Assembly: GCF_910586915.1 (NCBI RefSeq)
Contig: NZ_CAJULN010000009.1
Location: 43,284-107,283, forward strand
From: an uncultured Bacteroides sp.
GTDB lineage: Bacteria > Bacteroidota > Bacteroidia > Bacteroidales > Bacteroidaceae
Reading direction: 5' to 3'
DNA: 64,000 nt
The notes under the pieces were generated by a model that saw only the letters and a program-made list of their open reading frames with translations, did no database searches and was not told the DNA's origin. Positions within the stretch are counted from its first letter, which is position 1. Every line of letters begins with the position of its first letter. Shown here in pieces: positions 1 to 9,054 of this stretch. The position numbers were made by a program, and so were the translations under genes.

Positions 1-1
1 G

Positions 2-529
2 ATGATGGGAGAAATCTCCGGATTCAAAATGGCAAGCATCCTGAAAAAAGACAAAAAGACAGCCAAAGTACCCATCATCTTTATCACAGCGAAGGATACC
101 GAGAACGACACTGTGACGGGATTCAACCTGGGAGCCGACGATTATATCTCGAAACCTTTCTCCCTGCGCGAAGTCATTGCCCGCGTGAAGGCCGTGCTGA
201 GACGTACGACGGCTGCCGACACGGAAAAAGCACCCGAACAGCTTATCTATCAGACGCTCGTCATCGACATCACAAAAAAGAAAGCGAGCGTCGACAACCA
301 AGAAGTGTCGTTGACCAAGAAAGAATTTGAAATATTGCTTCTATTGCTACAGAACAAAGGACGCGTCTTTTCGCGTGAAGACATCCTGGCACGTATATGG
401 AGCGACGAAGTGTATGTACTGGACCGCACCGTCGACGTCAACATCACCCGGCTGCGCAAAAAGATAGGAGCCTACGGCAAATGCATTGTCACACGCCTCG
501 GATACGGATACTATTTTGAAGCCGAATAA
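2..529 (+). CDS. OmpR-family response regulator, RprY-like (5' end outside window)
   Basis: This is the C-terminal part of a two-component response regulator; the frame is open to the window edge, so the phospho-acceptor Asp lies upstream. What is visible is the end of the receiver domain, with switch Thr29 (in FITAK) and conserved Lys51 (in SKPF), then a winged-helix DNA-binding domain at about residues 80-173 with the LTKKEFEIL and DRTVDVNITRLRKKIG motifs typical of OmpR/PhoB proteins. The sensor kinase follows after 10 bases, so the pair is one operon. The pair resembles the Bacteroides RprX/RprY system, but that identity rests on general similarity only. Targets cannot be read from the sequence. 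Confidence 0.9.
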   Translation: MMGEISGFKMASILKKDKKTAKVPIIFITAKDTENDTVTGFNLGADDYISKPFSLREVIARVKAVLRRTTAADTEKAPEQLIYQTLVIDITKKKASVDNQEVSLTKKEFEILLLLLQNKGRVFSREDILARIWSDEVYVLDRTVDVNITRLRKKIGAYGKCIVTRLGYGYYFEAE

Positions 530-539
530 CCCTTTCATC

Positions 540-2321
540 ATGAGACAGCCTGTCAGTCAAAGACATTTTCTCTCTTTCAGCCGAAAACTGTTCCTTTCGG
601 TCATCTCCTTGTTTTTAGTATTCGTAGTCTGCTTTATCGCCTATCAGTACCAACGCGAACGGGAGTATAAAATAACACTGCTGCATACCAAATTGCAGGA
701 TTACAACAGCCGGCTCTACGAACGGCTGGAGAAGCAACCGCTCGACAACAGAATTATTGACGATTACATCCACAAGCATATTTTGGAAGACTTGCGCGTT
801 ACGCTCATCAACCTGAACGGAAATGTCATCTACGACAGCTATCCGAACCACGACGAGCAGATGGTAAACCACCTGAACCGCCCCGAAGTACAGAAAGCGA
901 TGAAACGCGGCAACGGATACGACCTGCGCCGCACTTCCGAAACCACCGGAGTCCCCTATTTCTATTCGGCTACATGCTATAAGGATTATATCCTCCGTTC
1001 GGCCTTGCCCTACAACGTCAGGCTTATCAACAACCTGCAAGCAGACTCACATTACCTGTGGTTTACCGTCATCGTGACTTTACTACTCATGGCACTTTTC
1101 TATAAGTTCACGAATAAGTTGGGCACTTCCATCAGCCAGCTCCGCGAATTTGCCATGCGCGCCGACCGGAACGAACCTATCGAGATGGAGATGCAGTCAG
1201 CTTTTCCGCACAACGAATTAGGAGAAATATCACAGCATATTATCCAAATCTACAAACGGCTGCACAAAACGAAAGAAGCTCTCTACATCGAACGCGAGAA
1301 GCTGATTACCCATCTTCAAATTTCGCACGAAGGGCTGGGCGTCTTTACAAAAGATAAAAAGGAGATTCTTGTCAATAACCTCTTCACCCAATACAGTAAC
1401 CTGATTTCAGACACCAACCTGGAAACGACGGAAGAGGTCTTTGCCATCAGCGAACTGAAAGAGATTATACAGTTCATCAACAAAAACCGGGAACAGCGTT
1501 CGAGAGAAAAGAATGAACAGCGGATGTCTGTCACCATCCACAAGAACGGGCGTACGTTTATCGTGGAATGTATCATCTTTCAGGATGCGAGCTTTGAGAT
1601 TTCAATCAACGATGTCACCCAGGAAGAAGAACAGATGAATCTGAAACGGCAGTTGACACAAAACATCGCACATGAGTTGAAAACACCGGTCAGCAGTATC
1701 CAGGGGTATCTGGAGACAATCGTCAACAATAAAAACATACCACGCGAAAAGAGTGACGTGTTTATCGAACGCTGTTATGCGCAAAGCAACCGGTTGAGCA
1801 GGCTGTTGCGTGATATCTCCGTACTTACCCGCATGGACGAGGCTGCCAATCTGATTGATATGGAGCAGGTGGATATCAGTGTATTGGTGGAAAACATCAT
1901 CAATGAGGTTGCACTGGAACTGGACGAGAAACATATCGCGGTGGTCAATTCCTTGAAGAAGAACATACAGGTGAAAGGAAACTATTCTCTGCTTTATTCC
2001 ATCTTCCGCAATCTGACGGATAATACCATTGCGTATGCCGGAACGAATATTGAGATTCACATCCATTGTTTCCGCGAAGACGAGGCTTTCTATTATTTCA
2101 GCTTTGCCGATACGGGAGTGGGTGTATCTCCCGAACATCTGAACCGTCTCTTCGAACGTTTTTACCGGGTAGACAAAGGGCGTTCGCGAAAGTTAGGCGG
2201 AACAGGACTGGGGTTGGCCATTGTGAAGAATGCGGTAATTATTCATGGAGGCAGCATTTCCGCCAAGAATTACCAGGGCGGTGGACTTGAGTTTGTATTT
2301 ACATTGGCAAAGGAGAGGTAA
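540..2321 (+). CDS. Membrane sensor histidine kinase, RprX-like
   Basis: This is the partner kinase of the upstream response regulator. I start it at the ATG at 540, ten bases after the regulator's stop, because translation then opens with a short basic stretch and a membrane helix (about residues 15-38); an in-frame ATG at 486 would overlap the regulator. A periplasmic sensor region of about 130 residues is followed by a second helix, a linker, and then the HisKA motif IAHELKTP with His378. The N box (NLTDNT) lies near residue 490 and the G1/F/G2 boxes (DTGVGV, FERFYRVD, GGTGLGLAI) at about 525-560. All catalytic motifs are intact. The ligand is unknown. Confidence 0.92.
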   Translation: MRQPVSQRHFLSFSRKLFLSVISLFLVFVVCFIAYQYQREREYKITLLHTKLQDYNSRLYERLEKQPLDNRIIDDYIHKHILEDLRVTLINLNGNVIYDSYPNHDEQMVNHLNRPEVQKAMKRGNGYDLRRTSETTGVPYFYSATCYKDYILRSALPYNVRLINNLQADSHYLWFTVIVTLLLMALFYKFTNKLGTSISQLREFAMRADRNEPIEMEMQSAFPHNELGEISQHIIQIYKRLHKTKEALYIEREKLITHLQISHEGLGVFTKDKKEILVNNLFTQYSNLISDTNLETTEEVFAISELKEIIQFINKNREQRSREKNEQRMSVTIHKNGRTFIVECIIFQDASFEISINDVTQEEEQMNLKRQLTQNIAHELKTPVSSIQGYLETIVNNKNIPREKSDVFIERCYAQSNRLSRLLRDISVLTRMDEAANLIDMEQVDISVLVENIINEVALELDEKHIAVVNSLKKNIQVKGNYSLLYSIFRNLTDNTIAYAGTNIEIHIHCFREDEAFYYFSFADTGVGVSPEHLNRLFERFYRVDKGRSRKLGGTGLGLAIVKNAVIIHGGSISAKNYQGGGLEFVFTLAKER

Positions 2322-2359
2322 AATTCGTCTAAAAACAAGGTTCTTTGAAAAGAAGGTCT

Positions 2360-2367
2360 TATCTTTG
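2360..2367 (+). promoter_or_regulatory. Bacteroides -7 promoter box for the DUF5106 lipoprotein
   Basis: TATCTTTG matches the Bacteroides TAnnTTTG -7 consensus and lies 44 bases before the ATG at 2412. I see no convincing -33 element at the usual 19-21 base spacing. Confidence 0.5.
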
Positions 2368-2411
2368 CCGTCTATGTAATTCATAGAAGTTCAATCTAAT
2401 AACGTTCCATT

Positions 2412-3359
2412 ATGAAAACGAACATAAATACGCTTTCCATCGTATGTCTCTTTTGTCTTTGTGCCTGCAAAAGCGGCCATGCTTCCAGCCTGAACAACGC
2501 CGAAGCAGCACAGGATACCATTAAGACTTTCACCTTGCCCGCCATCCCGCCCACACTGACCGTCCCGGCTTTACGAGCCGACTTCCTCGTCAAGCATTAT
2601 TGGGATAATGTGAACTTTGCCGATACGAACTACATCCATCATCCCGAAATCACCGAACAGGCCTGGGCGGATTATTGCGACATACTGAACCATGTCCCTT
2701 TAGAGACTGCACAGCAAGCCATGCGGAAAACAATCGAACTGACTTATGTGGATAAGAAAGTATTTGCTTACATCACCGACTTGGCAGACAAATATCTCTA
2801 TGATCCCAATTCCCCGATGCGCAACGAAGAGTTCTATATTCCCGTATTAGACGCCATATTGGCCGCTCCCGTATTGGAAGAAATAGAGAAGGTACGCCCC
2901 AAAGCCCGTCGCGAACTGGCTCAGAAAAACCGTATCGGAACCCAAGCGTTAAATTTCAGTTATACACTGGCTTCCGGCACGCAAGGTTCTCTTTACCAGC
3001 ATCAATCGGACTATACTCTATTGTTCATCAATAACCCCGGCTGCCACGCCTGCGCAGAGACTATCGAAGCATTAAAAAATGCACCCGTCATCAATCAACT
3101 TTTGGTACAAAAGAAACTGACCGTTCTTTCTATCTATCCCGACGAGGAAGTGGATGAATGGCGAAAACACCTGAATGATTTCCCGAAAGAATGGACGAAC
3201 GGATATGACAAGACATTCGCTATCAAAGAACAACAGTTGTATGACTTGAAAGCCATTCCTACCCTCTATCTTCTGAACAAGGATAAAAACGTGCTTTTAA
3301 AAGATGCGACAACGCAAGCTATCGAAGAGTATCTACTAATGAATGGAAATTCGATATAA
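2412..3359 (+). CDS. DUF5106-type lipoprotein with thioredoxin-like domain
   Basis: This is a 315-residue predicted lipoprotein. The signal peptide ends in a lipobox-like LCAC at residues 16-19. An alpha-helical DUF5106-like region covers about residues 50-170, followed by a thioredoxin-fold domain at about 180-310. That domain carries CHAC where thioredoxins have CxxC and a cis-Pro region AIPTLYLL near residue 284. Such Bacteroidetes proteins probably act in periplasmic or surface redox chemistry, but substrate and partner are unknown. It appears monocistronic, between its own promoter and a strong hairpin. Family assignment is from sequence pattern, not from a search. Confidence 0.8.
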   Translation: MKTNINTLSIVCLFCLCACKSGHASSLNNAEAAQDTIKTFTLPAIPPTLTVPALRADFLVKHYWDNVNFADTNYIHHPEITEQAWADYCDILNHVPLETAQQAMRKTIELTYVDKKVFAYITDLADKYLYDPNSPMRNEEFYIPVLDAILAAPVLEEIEKVRPKARRELAQKNRIGTQALNFSYTLASGTQGSLYQHQSDYTLLFINNPGCHACAETIEALKNAPVINQLLVQKKLTVLSIYPDEEVDEWRKHLNDFPKEWTNGYDKTFAIKEQQLYDLKAIPTLYLLNKDKNVLLKDATTQAIEEYLLMNGNSI

Positions 3360-3375
3360 GTCGGAAAGGGCAATG

Positions 3376-3424
3376 TATCAAAACCCGCCACAGAAGCCTT
3401 AGAATTCTGTGGCGGGTCTTGATA
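3376..3424. terminator. Bidirectional terminator hairpin
   Basis: A perfect 13-bp stem (3383-3395 with 3405-3417) is extended by TATCAA/TTGATA outer pairs. It lies between convergent genes ending at 3359 (+) and 3449 (-), and probably stops transcription from both sides. Confidence 0.8.
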
Positions 3425-3448
3425 CTCCTTTTGTACAATGTGGATTAA

Positions 3449-4213
3449 TTACTTTTCTTCAATGGTGATGGCGTCGATACTAAAGTAAGCAGGTGTATTC
3501 ATTCCATATTCTCCATTGTCGGTTGAACTTAGCTCAAACTCGATATATTCGGCCTCCTCAAGAGCACTCCAGTCGAACCATTCCCAAGTATTTACGATTT
3601 TTCTTTTACCGTCTCTGTAGTCGGCAAGGTAATGTTCCGCTTTTCCTATTTCGGTGCCATCGGCTTTATAGCCAATTACTGTCAGTTTAAACCAGTCGCC
3701 TTCAGCAAATTCTTTCACAGCTCCCACACCGGCATCATCCTGGTTTTTAATTGCAAGATAAGCATACGTACTGTTTGTTACCCATGCACCTTTGAATCTG
3801 TATTTATCGGAATGGAGATTGGTAAGTTGTGCTTTGGTGAAACTATTGGTATGGGATGTCAGATAAACTTTTCCGTTCTTTCCCTTGCCGGTGATGGCGC
3901 TGTTGTTAGTGTATCCGGGAGTGGTAACATCAGTTTTGTTTGTATAGGTGAAACCACCGCCGAATCCCAAATCACCATACCAGTGAAGAAACTTTATCAG
4001 ACTCTTGGAGTCCTTGAAATTACTCTTATAGTAATAATCAGCAGGATTATCTTTTTCTCCGTCTTCTGTTTTGAATTCGGTTTCCGCTTCGGTCAGCAAG
4101 TCTTCAAAACTAACGATCACCTCTTTGCCTTCGTTTTTAACCTCGTCATTTTCATTACTGCATCCGCAAAAAGCGAATGCGAACATCAATAAAAATAAAG
4201 ATAACTTTTTCAT
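3449..4213 (-). CDS. DUF4465 lipoprotein of the B12 uptake operon
   Basis: This is a 254-residue predicted surface lipoprotein. Its signal peptide ends in FCGC (lipobox Cys18) followed by SNENDE, an acidic stretch like the surface-export signals of Bacteroides lipoproteins. The body is rich in beta-strands, Gly and aromatic residues and resembles DUF4465, with a C-terminal TPAYFSIDAITIEE typical of that family. It is the last gene of a riboswitch-controlled operon, 23 bases after the BtuG-like gene. This position suggests an accessory cobamide-binding role. BtuH of B. thetaiotaomicron has such a role, but I cannot show that this protein is homologous to BtuH. Confidence 0.8.
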   Translation of the reverse strand: MKKLSLFLLMFAFAFCGCSNENDEVKNEGKEVIVSFEDLLTEAETEFKTEDGEKDNPADYYYKSNFKDSKSLIKFLHWYGDLGFGGGFTYTNKTDVTTPGYTNNSAITGKGKNGKVYLTSHTNSFTKAQLTNLHSDKYRFKGAWVTNSTYAYLAIKNQDDAGVGAVKEFAEGDWFKLTVIGYKADGTEIGKAEHYLADYRDGKRKIVNTWEWFDWSALEEAEYIEFELSSTDNGEYGMNTPAYFSIDAITIEEK

Positions 4214-4236
4214 GTTTTTTGTTTTGATTTAAATTA

Positions 4237-6225
4237 TTAATTGGTTGATTTATCTTCGTAATGCAAATTCTCTACGGCAACGATTTCAGTGGAAATCTCT
4301 CCCGTCCACCCGACATCCTGATTGACGGCGGTATGGATTCTTACAAAGTCGATGCGGTCTAATGAAACGGGCTGTCCGTCGCTGTCTACCGCCCAGTCTA
4401 TTTTAAACTGGCTGTATTCGCTGCTGTTGGGATGGTTGTCTGCATACCCCCAGGGATAACAGTATCCCACCCATACCCCGTTTTCTTCCACTGCGTTGTC
4501 TTTCAGGCATGTGCCACGGAAGGTCATTTCGTCTTCTGCTATCCACATAGGGTAATAGGAATCCTGCTGATGGAAGGTGTTGCGTCTGATGGCTCCCTCC
4601 CCGCCCTGATTGTCCTTCCAACGGACATCGCCGCCGGAAGGTTGCGGGCGGTAGTAGGTGATTTCATAGCCACGCGTTTCCGTATCTTTTCCGAACTCGC
4701 TTCCTGCCAGTTCGTACCATTCATCGTCGGGTATTCCGTTGTTGTTTGCGTCTTTGGATACGAATACGATGCCCGGTTCGGCACTTCCTCCAAGTGCGCC
4801 TGTGGCTGTATAGCGGTTGTAAGTGGCGTTACCCCATATCTTGAAGTCGTATTCTCCTTCGCGGTTGACGACGGGTTGGGGGAATCCTACGGTGATTGTA
4901 CCACCGAATCCGCCCAATGAGATAAGCAACTTCTTCTTCAACCTTTCGGTGGCACACGCCAGTACTTGTTCGGCGGTGAATCCGGCTTCGTAGGCCGAGG
5001 TGCTTGTATTGATAAACTGTCCGGGAGCCGGTCTGTATTCCCACACTTTATGGGCGAAAGCGGGCGAGTTTCCTGCTTCATCTTCGTTGCCGCCGACGTT
5101 GCCTTGCGAAGCGATGTCACTAAATGCAATCGTGTTGGGATTCAGTCCGATGCTGTTCAGCCGGAATTGCAATTGCCCCTGCTGGTTGAAGCAGAGTATG
5201 TCGCCGTAGAGGGTGTAGTCGTACGCATTGGTGATATACACGTTGCCGCTATAAGGATTCACGTTGATGCCATAAGGAGTATCGATGCCTGTTCCATCCG
5301 TAATGAAATTCTCGCGAAGGGTTTTCCCTGTTTTCAGATTGAATGTCTTGATGGAAGCCGCCTGCGTACCATAATTATAATGGTAGAGATAGGCAATCTC
5401 GCCGTCAACGGCAAAGTTCTGCACCTTCTCGTTGTAGTGGGTGACTTTGCCTGTTGCGCAGTCAATTTTCGCAAAATCATAGTTGCCCGCCTCCACGTTT
5501 TCGCCACGGAGGGCTACGTAGACGCTATTGCCATCCGCACCGGCCACGATTTTACCCGGATTGGGGCCGACGGTGATTTTGGCGGTTTCTTTGAATGTAG
5601 CAATATCCACCACGGACACCGTATTGTCTACTCCCAAGCCGGAAGCATAGTCCAGCCCACCGGAGTTGGAAACATATAGCTTCTCGTTCTGTACGCAGAT
5701 TCCGTCCGGATTCCGTCCTACGGTAGTAACGGCGTCGACGGCAAGCGAGGCGATGTCAATGCGTGTCACCGTGCCATCGTACGAACATACATAGGCCTTG
5801 TCTTTATGAAAGGCGATGCAACGCGGTTCGCGCGGAGTGCCGTTTTCCGTACGTATCTGAATCTGTTTGAGCGAACGTCCCGTATGGAAGTCCATCACTT
5901 CCACCGTGCCGGATACGTTGACCACAATGTATATGTTGTCGCCGTAGATAGCCAGGTCGTTTGCCGTGTCGCCCAGTCCGCGACGGTTGACGGAGGTGAA
6001 ATAATTGCGTGTCATCTGCCCATTACCGAAGGAGAAACGCATCAGCGAGCTGTTGTTCTGATTGAACAGTCCTTCGCACAGCACATACAGTTCGGCAGTG
6101 TCCGTCTCGGTCGGGTCGCCCGCGATGTCTGAGGTGAAAGGCTTGTCCTCCATATCGTCGCAAGCGGCGAACAGCAGCAGCACCGACAGGCAGAACCACA
6201 TCCTATGTATCCATTTTCTTTTCAT
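4237..6225 (-). CDS. BtuG-like beta-propeller lipoprotein with extra C-terminal domain
   Basis: This is a predicted surface lipoprotein (lipobox FAAC, Cys22, then DDMEDK). Residues about 45-385 form repeated YncE/DUF5074-type beta-propeller blades, with recurring motifs such as VDGEIAYLY, GADGNSVYVA and NPYSGNVYITNA. BtuG proteins of this kind sit on BtuB and capture cobalamin at the cell surface. Residues about 395-655 form a second domain absent from a plain propeller. It contains a calcium-loop-like segment KDANNNGIPDDE near residue 500 and many Trp/Tyr residues. The gene begins four bases after the btuB stop, so the two are co-translated and cobalamin-controlled. The propeller call is strong; the function of the C-terminal domain is unknown. 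Confidence 0.82.
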   Translation of the reverse strand: MKRKWIHRMWFCLSVLLLFAACDDMEDKPFTSDIAGDPTETDTAELYVLCEGLFNQNNSSLMRFSFGNGQMTRNYFTSVNRRGLGDTANDLAIYGDNIYIVVNVSGTVEVMDFHTGRSLKQIQIRTENGTPREPRCIAFHKDKAYVCSYDGTVTRIDIASLAVDAVTTVGRNPDGICVQNEKLYVSNSGGLDYASGLGVDNTVSVVDIATFKETAKITVGPNPGKIVAGADGNSVYVALRGENVEAGNYDFAKIDCATGKVTHYNEKVQNFAVDGEIAYLYHYNYGTQAASIKTFNLKTGKTLRENFITDGTGIDTPYGINVNPYSGNVYITNAYDYTLYGDILCFNQQGQLQFRLNSIGLNPNTIAFSDIASQGNVGGNEDEAGNSPAFAHKVWEYRPAPGQFINTSTSAYEAGFTAEQVLACATERLKKKLLISLGGFGGTITVGFPQPVVNREGEYDFKIWGNATYNRYTATGALGGSAEPGIVFVSKDANNNGIPDDEWYELAGSEFGKDTETRGYEITYYRPQPSGGDVRWKDNQGGEGAIRRNTFHQQDSYYPMWIAEDEMTFRGTCLKDNAVEENGVWVGYCYPWGYADNHPNSSEYSQFKIDWAVDSDGQPVSLDRIDFVRIHTAVNQDVGWTGEISTEIVAVENLHYEDKSTN

Positions 6226-6229
6226 ATTC

Positions 6230-8272
6230 TCAATATGTTATTTTTAGCGTTGCCCTTACCGAGCGTCCCGGCATGGGGAAGTATCGCACAATCTCGTAAT
6301 TCTTATCCATCAGATTCAGCACCTCCAGGGTGAGCGAACTGTTGACCGTGCTTATCCGGAGGTCGCGGCTTGCCGAAATGCTATGGTCGCTGTAACTGTC
6401 GAGCCGGTTTGCAGCGATGTTCTGCCCCACTGCGTAGCGTTTGCCCGAATGGAGGAACGAGTAAGACAGGTTTATCCAGGGCGTTTCAAGACCTGCCTGC
6501 CCCGAAGCGGAGACGCGGGGAGTATAGGCTATCTGATGCTTGTAGGTCGATTTATCCGGATTTGAACCGGAGCCGGCGACGGTGACATCAAGCGCCCGCT
6601 GGTAGGTATAATTGCCGGAGAGGTTGATACGGACTTTCGCGCACGGCTGAAGAGAGAGAGTTCCTGCGATATCAACGCCTTTGATGTCCACACTTCCCAA
6701 GTTGCGCATACTCCATATGGCGAGGTTCTTGGTGGGATAAGCGATGATTTTATCAGTTACTTTGTTGTGATATGCGTCAACGGTTGCCGAAAGATAAGGC
6801 ACGGATGCGCATATGTTTCTGCTGTATGTAAGACCGATGTTGTATTGTTCGGCCTTTTCGGGGCGCAGTTTCGTGTTTCCCACTTCTTGGTAATACAGGT
6901 CGTTGAAACTCGGCAGGCGGAAAATGTCCTTGTAGAAGAAACGGATACGGAACTCTTCGTGGCGAAACGGCTTGAATGAAGCGCTGACATAAGGGGTAAA
7001 CCGGCGGTGATTACCGGCACTGCCGCCTTCTCTGACATCCTCGTTGATGAGGGTTGCCAAGACGGAGGCCGAGATTGTGAGCCAGTCGTTCATGTATTTT
7101 CCGGCAAAGGCGGTGAGCCACGAGTAGCGTGCGGGCTGTACGAAATCGGTAAGGTTGGCGTTCATCGTGTGGACGCTTCCATCCGTCGAAAGAGAGAGCG
7201 AGAGATTGCTCCATATTCTGTACAGTACCGAGGCGGAAAGATAATATTCCTGCTGGTAGTAGCTGTTTTCGGTCTTTCCCAAAGCGTTTTTCGTATCGGG
7301 GTCCAAGTAACGCTGGTAGCTCCAGTTCCATTTGGCGGAGGTCTGCCATACCCATTGCCGGCTGAACTCTTTCTTGTATTGGCTTTGTACGAATGCATTC
7401 TTGTCCCACAGGTGTTGGGCGGAATGGTCGTTATAAAACGTAGTGGCTTTCGGCAATCCACGGGACGACTGGAAATAGTATGCTTTCAATCGCCATTGCT
7501 CGTTGTCGGAAAAGTTGCCGTAAAGCCCGGTTTCGGCACGGAAGGTCTGTACGCCGGTATTCTTCCGTTTCTCTCGCGATGACAGGTCGCCGTCCGCATT
7601 TCCGTAGTGCAGGGTGTACGGATATCGGCCGTCCGAAGACATCCATTCGCCGTTGGCTGTGACGGCCCATCGCTTGCCGAGTTGCTGTTCGAGGAGAACG
7701 GAGGGATTGACCAATCCCCACGAACCTGTTTTGAAAGCTGCACTGATGTTCGTGCGTTTTCCTTCCCGGAAGCGAGGGGTGAGCGTCTGTATATTCAAGA
7801 TTCCTGCCGAAGCGAAGAAGCGTGCGGGCTGGAAGATGTTGTCGCTCTGCCCGTTGCTCAACGACAGTTGGTCAACATTGTCGAGCGAGAAACGTCCGAT
7901 GTCAATCTGCCCCGTCTGGCAGTCGGTGAGGGTGATTCCGTCGTAGCCCACGGCTGTGTACTGTGCGCCCAGGCTGCGTATGGAGACGGTTTTCAGTCCG
8001 CCGATACCGCCGTAGTCTTTCACGGTCACTCCGGCAAAATGTTTCACCGCGTCGGAAACTTGCAGGGCGTGCAAATTCTTCAGCGCTTCTTTGGAAAATA
8101 TCTGCAACGGGGCGGCAGAACGTATCTCCCGTGTCTGATACCTGTCGGAGACTGTTATTTCAGGGATGGAATAGGTACGCGCAGTGTCGACCTTTTGCTG
8201 CTGTTGTGCAAAAAGCGTGGCGGAGAGCAGCAGACAGCCGAATGCCGCACAAATTCCTTTATGTAACTTCAT
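6230..8272 (-). CDS. btuB: TonB-dependent cobalamin receptor, BtuB-like
   Basis: This is an outer-membrane receptor of about 680 residues. A signal peptide (LLLSATLFAQ) is followed by a plug domain with SDAVKHFAGVTVKDYGGIGGLKTVSIRS-type motifs (about residues 65-150) and a 22-strand-type barrel ending in an aromatic residue (ATLKITY). I prefer the ATG at 8272 (MKLHKG), with 8281 as an alternative. The longer frame to 8350 starts at a GTG inside the terminator stem and is unlikely. The cobalamin riboswitch upstream and the BtuG-like gene downstream define its substrate as B12 or related cobamides. No inner-membrane BtuCDF genes are present here, so that step must be encoded elsewhere. Confidence 0.9.
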   Translation of the reverse strand: MKLHKGICAAFGCLLLSATLFAQQQQKVDTARTYSIPEITVSDRYQTREIRSAAPLQIFSKEALKNLHALQVSDAVKHFAGVTVKDYGGIGGLKTVSIRSLGAQYTAVGYDGITLTDCQTGQIDIGRFSLDNVDQLSLSNGQSDNIFQPARFFASAGILNIQTLTPRFREGKRTNISAAFKTGSWGLVNPSVLLEQQLGKRWAVTANGEWMSSDGRYPYTLHYGNADGDLSSREKRKNTGVQTFRAETGLYGNFSDNEQWRLKAYYFQSSRGLPKATTFYNDHSAQHLWDKNAFVQSQYKKEFSRQWVWQTSAKWNWSYQRYLDPDTKNALGKTENSYYQQEYYLSASVLYRIWSNLSLSLSTDGSVHTMNANLTDFVQPARYSWLTAFAGKYMNDWLTISASVLATLINEDVREGGSAGNHRRFTPYVSASFKPFRHEEFRIRFFYKDIFRLPSFNDLYYQEVGNTKLRPEKAEQYNIGLTYSRNICASVPYLSATVDAYHNKVTDKIIAYPTKNLAIWSMRNLGSVDIKGVDIAGTLSLQPCAKVRINLSGNYTYQRALDVTVAGSGSNPDKSTYKHQIAYTPRVSASGQAGLETPWINLSYSFLHSGKRYAVGQNIAANRLDSYSDHSISASRDLRISTVNSSLTLEVLNLMDKNYEIVRYFPMPGRSVRATLKITY

Positions 8273-8315
8273 ATCTTTCATCCTTGTCTTACAGGTCTGT
8301 TCTTTTTTTGTTGTT

Positions 8316-8350
8316 AAAAGTGTCCGGGCGAAATCCCTTCGACCGGACAC
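8316..8350 (-). terminator. Riboswitch-controlled terminator before btuB
   Basis: On the minus strand GTGTCCGG (8350-8343) pairs with CCGGACAC (8327-8320) and is followed by TTTTAAC. The hairpin ends about 45 bases before the btuB start. A second CCGGACAC lies upstream (8440-8433) and could compete for the same GTGTCCGG, so this looks like the expression platform of the riboswitch. Confidence 0.75.
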
Positions 8351-8487
8351 GCATGAATAAACTTTGGCAGAGTTTATTTACAAAACATACTTTCTCTGAA
8401 TCAGAGTGATGAATGAAATGATAGACAGAAAGGTGTCCGGTTCATTAGATTCAACGCTTTTTCCTCGAAAGCAGTGAAATGAGAAGT

Positions 8488-8670
8488 GCATGGCAGGTCT
8501 TCTGACTTGTTCCTGTTGCGGGCGCCTTCCCGGAAGTTGCCTTCCAGTGGCTAAAGAGTGGATTGCTCGCAACATATTGCACGGAACTTACAGCAGCGGG
8601 ACTGTTCAGGATTTACACCTGATTCCCTTTTAATCGCTTTCCCCGTATGTAGTCGGAGGATTGCGAACCG
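8488..8670 (-). promoter_or_regulatory. Cobalamin riboswitch
   Basis: The minus strand carries the conserved cobalamin aptamer features in order. These are GGGAATCAGGTGTAAATCC, then CAGTCCCGCTGCTGTAA, then peripheral stems with GCCACTGG, and finally the B12 box AGTCAGAAGACCTGCCA (8507-8491). The aptamer starts just after a -7 promoter box and is followed by a terminator/antiterminator region leading into btuB. Binding of adenosylcobalamin or a related cobamide should lower expression of the three-gene uptake operon. Confidence 0.95.
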
Positions 8671-8678
8671 ATGCGCGG

Positions 8679-8709
8679 CAAAGATAGGGAGTTTATTTGG
8701 CTTTTGCAA
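8679..8709 (-). promoter_or_regulatory. Promoter of the B12 uptake operon
   Basis: Minus-strand TATCTTTG (8686-8679) fits the Bacteroides -7 box. An ATTG about 19 bases upstream fits the -33 element. Transcription would begin just before the riboswitch aptamer. Confidence 0.65.
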
Positions 8710-8811
8710 TAATGGCGTCCTTTTTCTTATTCCAATCGTTTCTGCAACTGAACAAGATATAATTATCCGCCATTTGCACGCGCCACACGACCGGTTTGCA
8801 CGGTGTCTGTA

Positions 8812-8921
8812 CCCAATTTCCACCATCTATATATCCTATTTCCAGCATATATATGTCCTATCTCCAGCGCATATATATCCTGCGCGCAACATCTATATCT
8901 CCTGCACGCAGCACATATATG
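8812..8921 (-). repeat. Dispersed five-unit 22-bp repeat element, copy A
   Basis: Read on the minus strand, five tandem 22-bp units run 8921-8900, 8899-8878, 8877-8856, 8855-8834 and 8833-8812. Most start with an ATATA core and end in AGGA, with GCTG in the middle. The 5' flank reads TCTCATATTCAG, two variable bases, then TGTTACAGCG; the 3' flank leads to ATGGCGGATAATTAT. Copies B (24783) and C (48517) have the same architecture. This copy lies between the divergent btuB and tryptophanase genes. Apart from the element and the two promoters, I see nothing else in the 8710-9054 gap. Confidence 0.9.
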
Positions 8922-8994
8922 CGCTGTAACACCCTGAATATGAGAGTATAAATCGCACAAAAACAAGCCATAAAAGCAGGAAGGCAGCCCTTCT

Positions 8995-9026
8995 CTTGTT
9001 ATTCTGCAATATTTTCCCTACATTCG
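8995..9026 (+). promoter_or_regulatory. Likely promoter of tryptophanase
   Basis: A TCTTG (8995-8999) and a TACATTCG (9019-9026) sit 19 bases apart. They are near matches to the Bacteroides -33 and -7 boxes and leave a 5' leader of about 20-25 bases before the ATG at 9055. Confidence 0.45.
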
Positions 9027-9054
9027 TCGCTATAAACCTTTAAATAATACCACA

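Noticed and set aside
3632..4192. 186-residue frame opposite the DUF4465 gene
   Set aside because: It has no family motifs and mirrors a well-supported lipoprotein gene on the other strand.
8812..8921. CRISPR array (also considered for 24783, 29558 and 55178)
   Set aside because: Units are directly abutting, 21-22 bp, with no unique spacers and no cas genes nearby.
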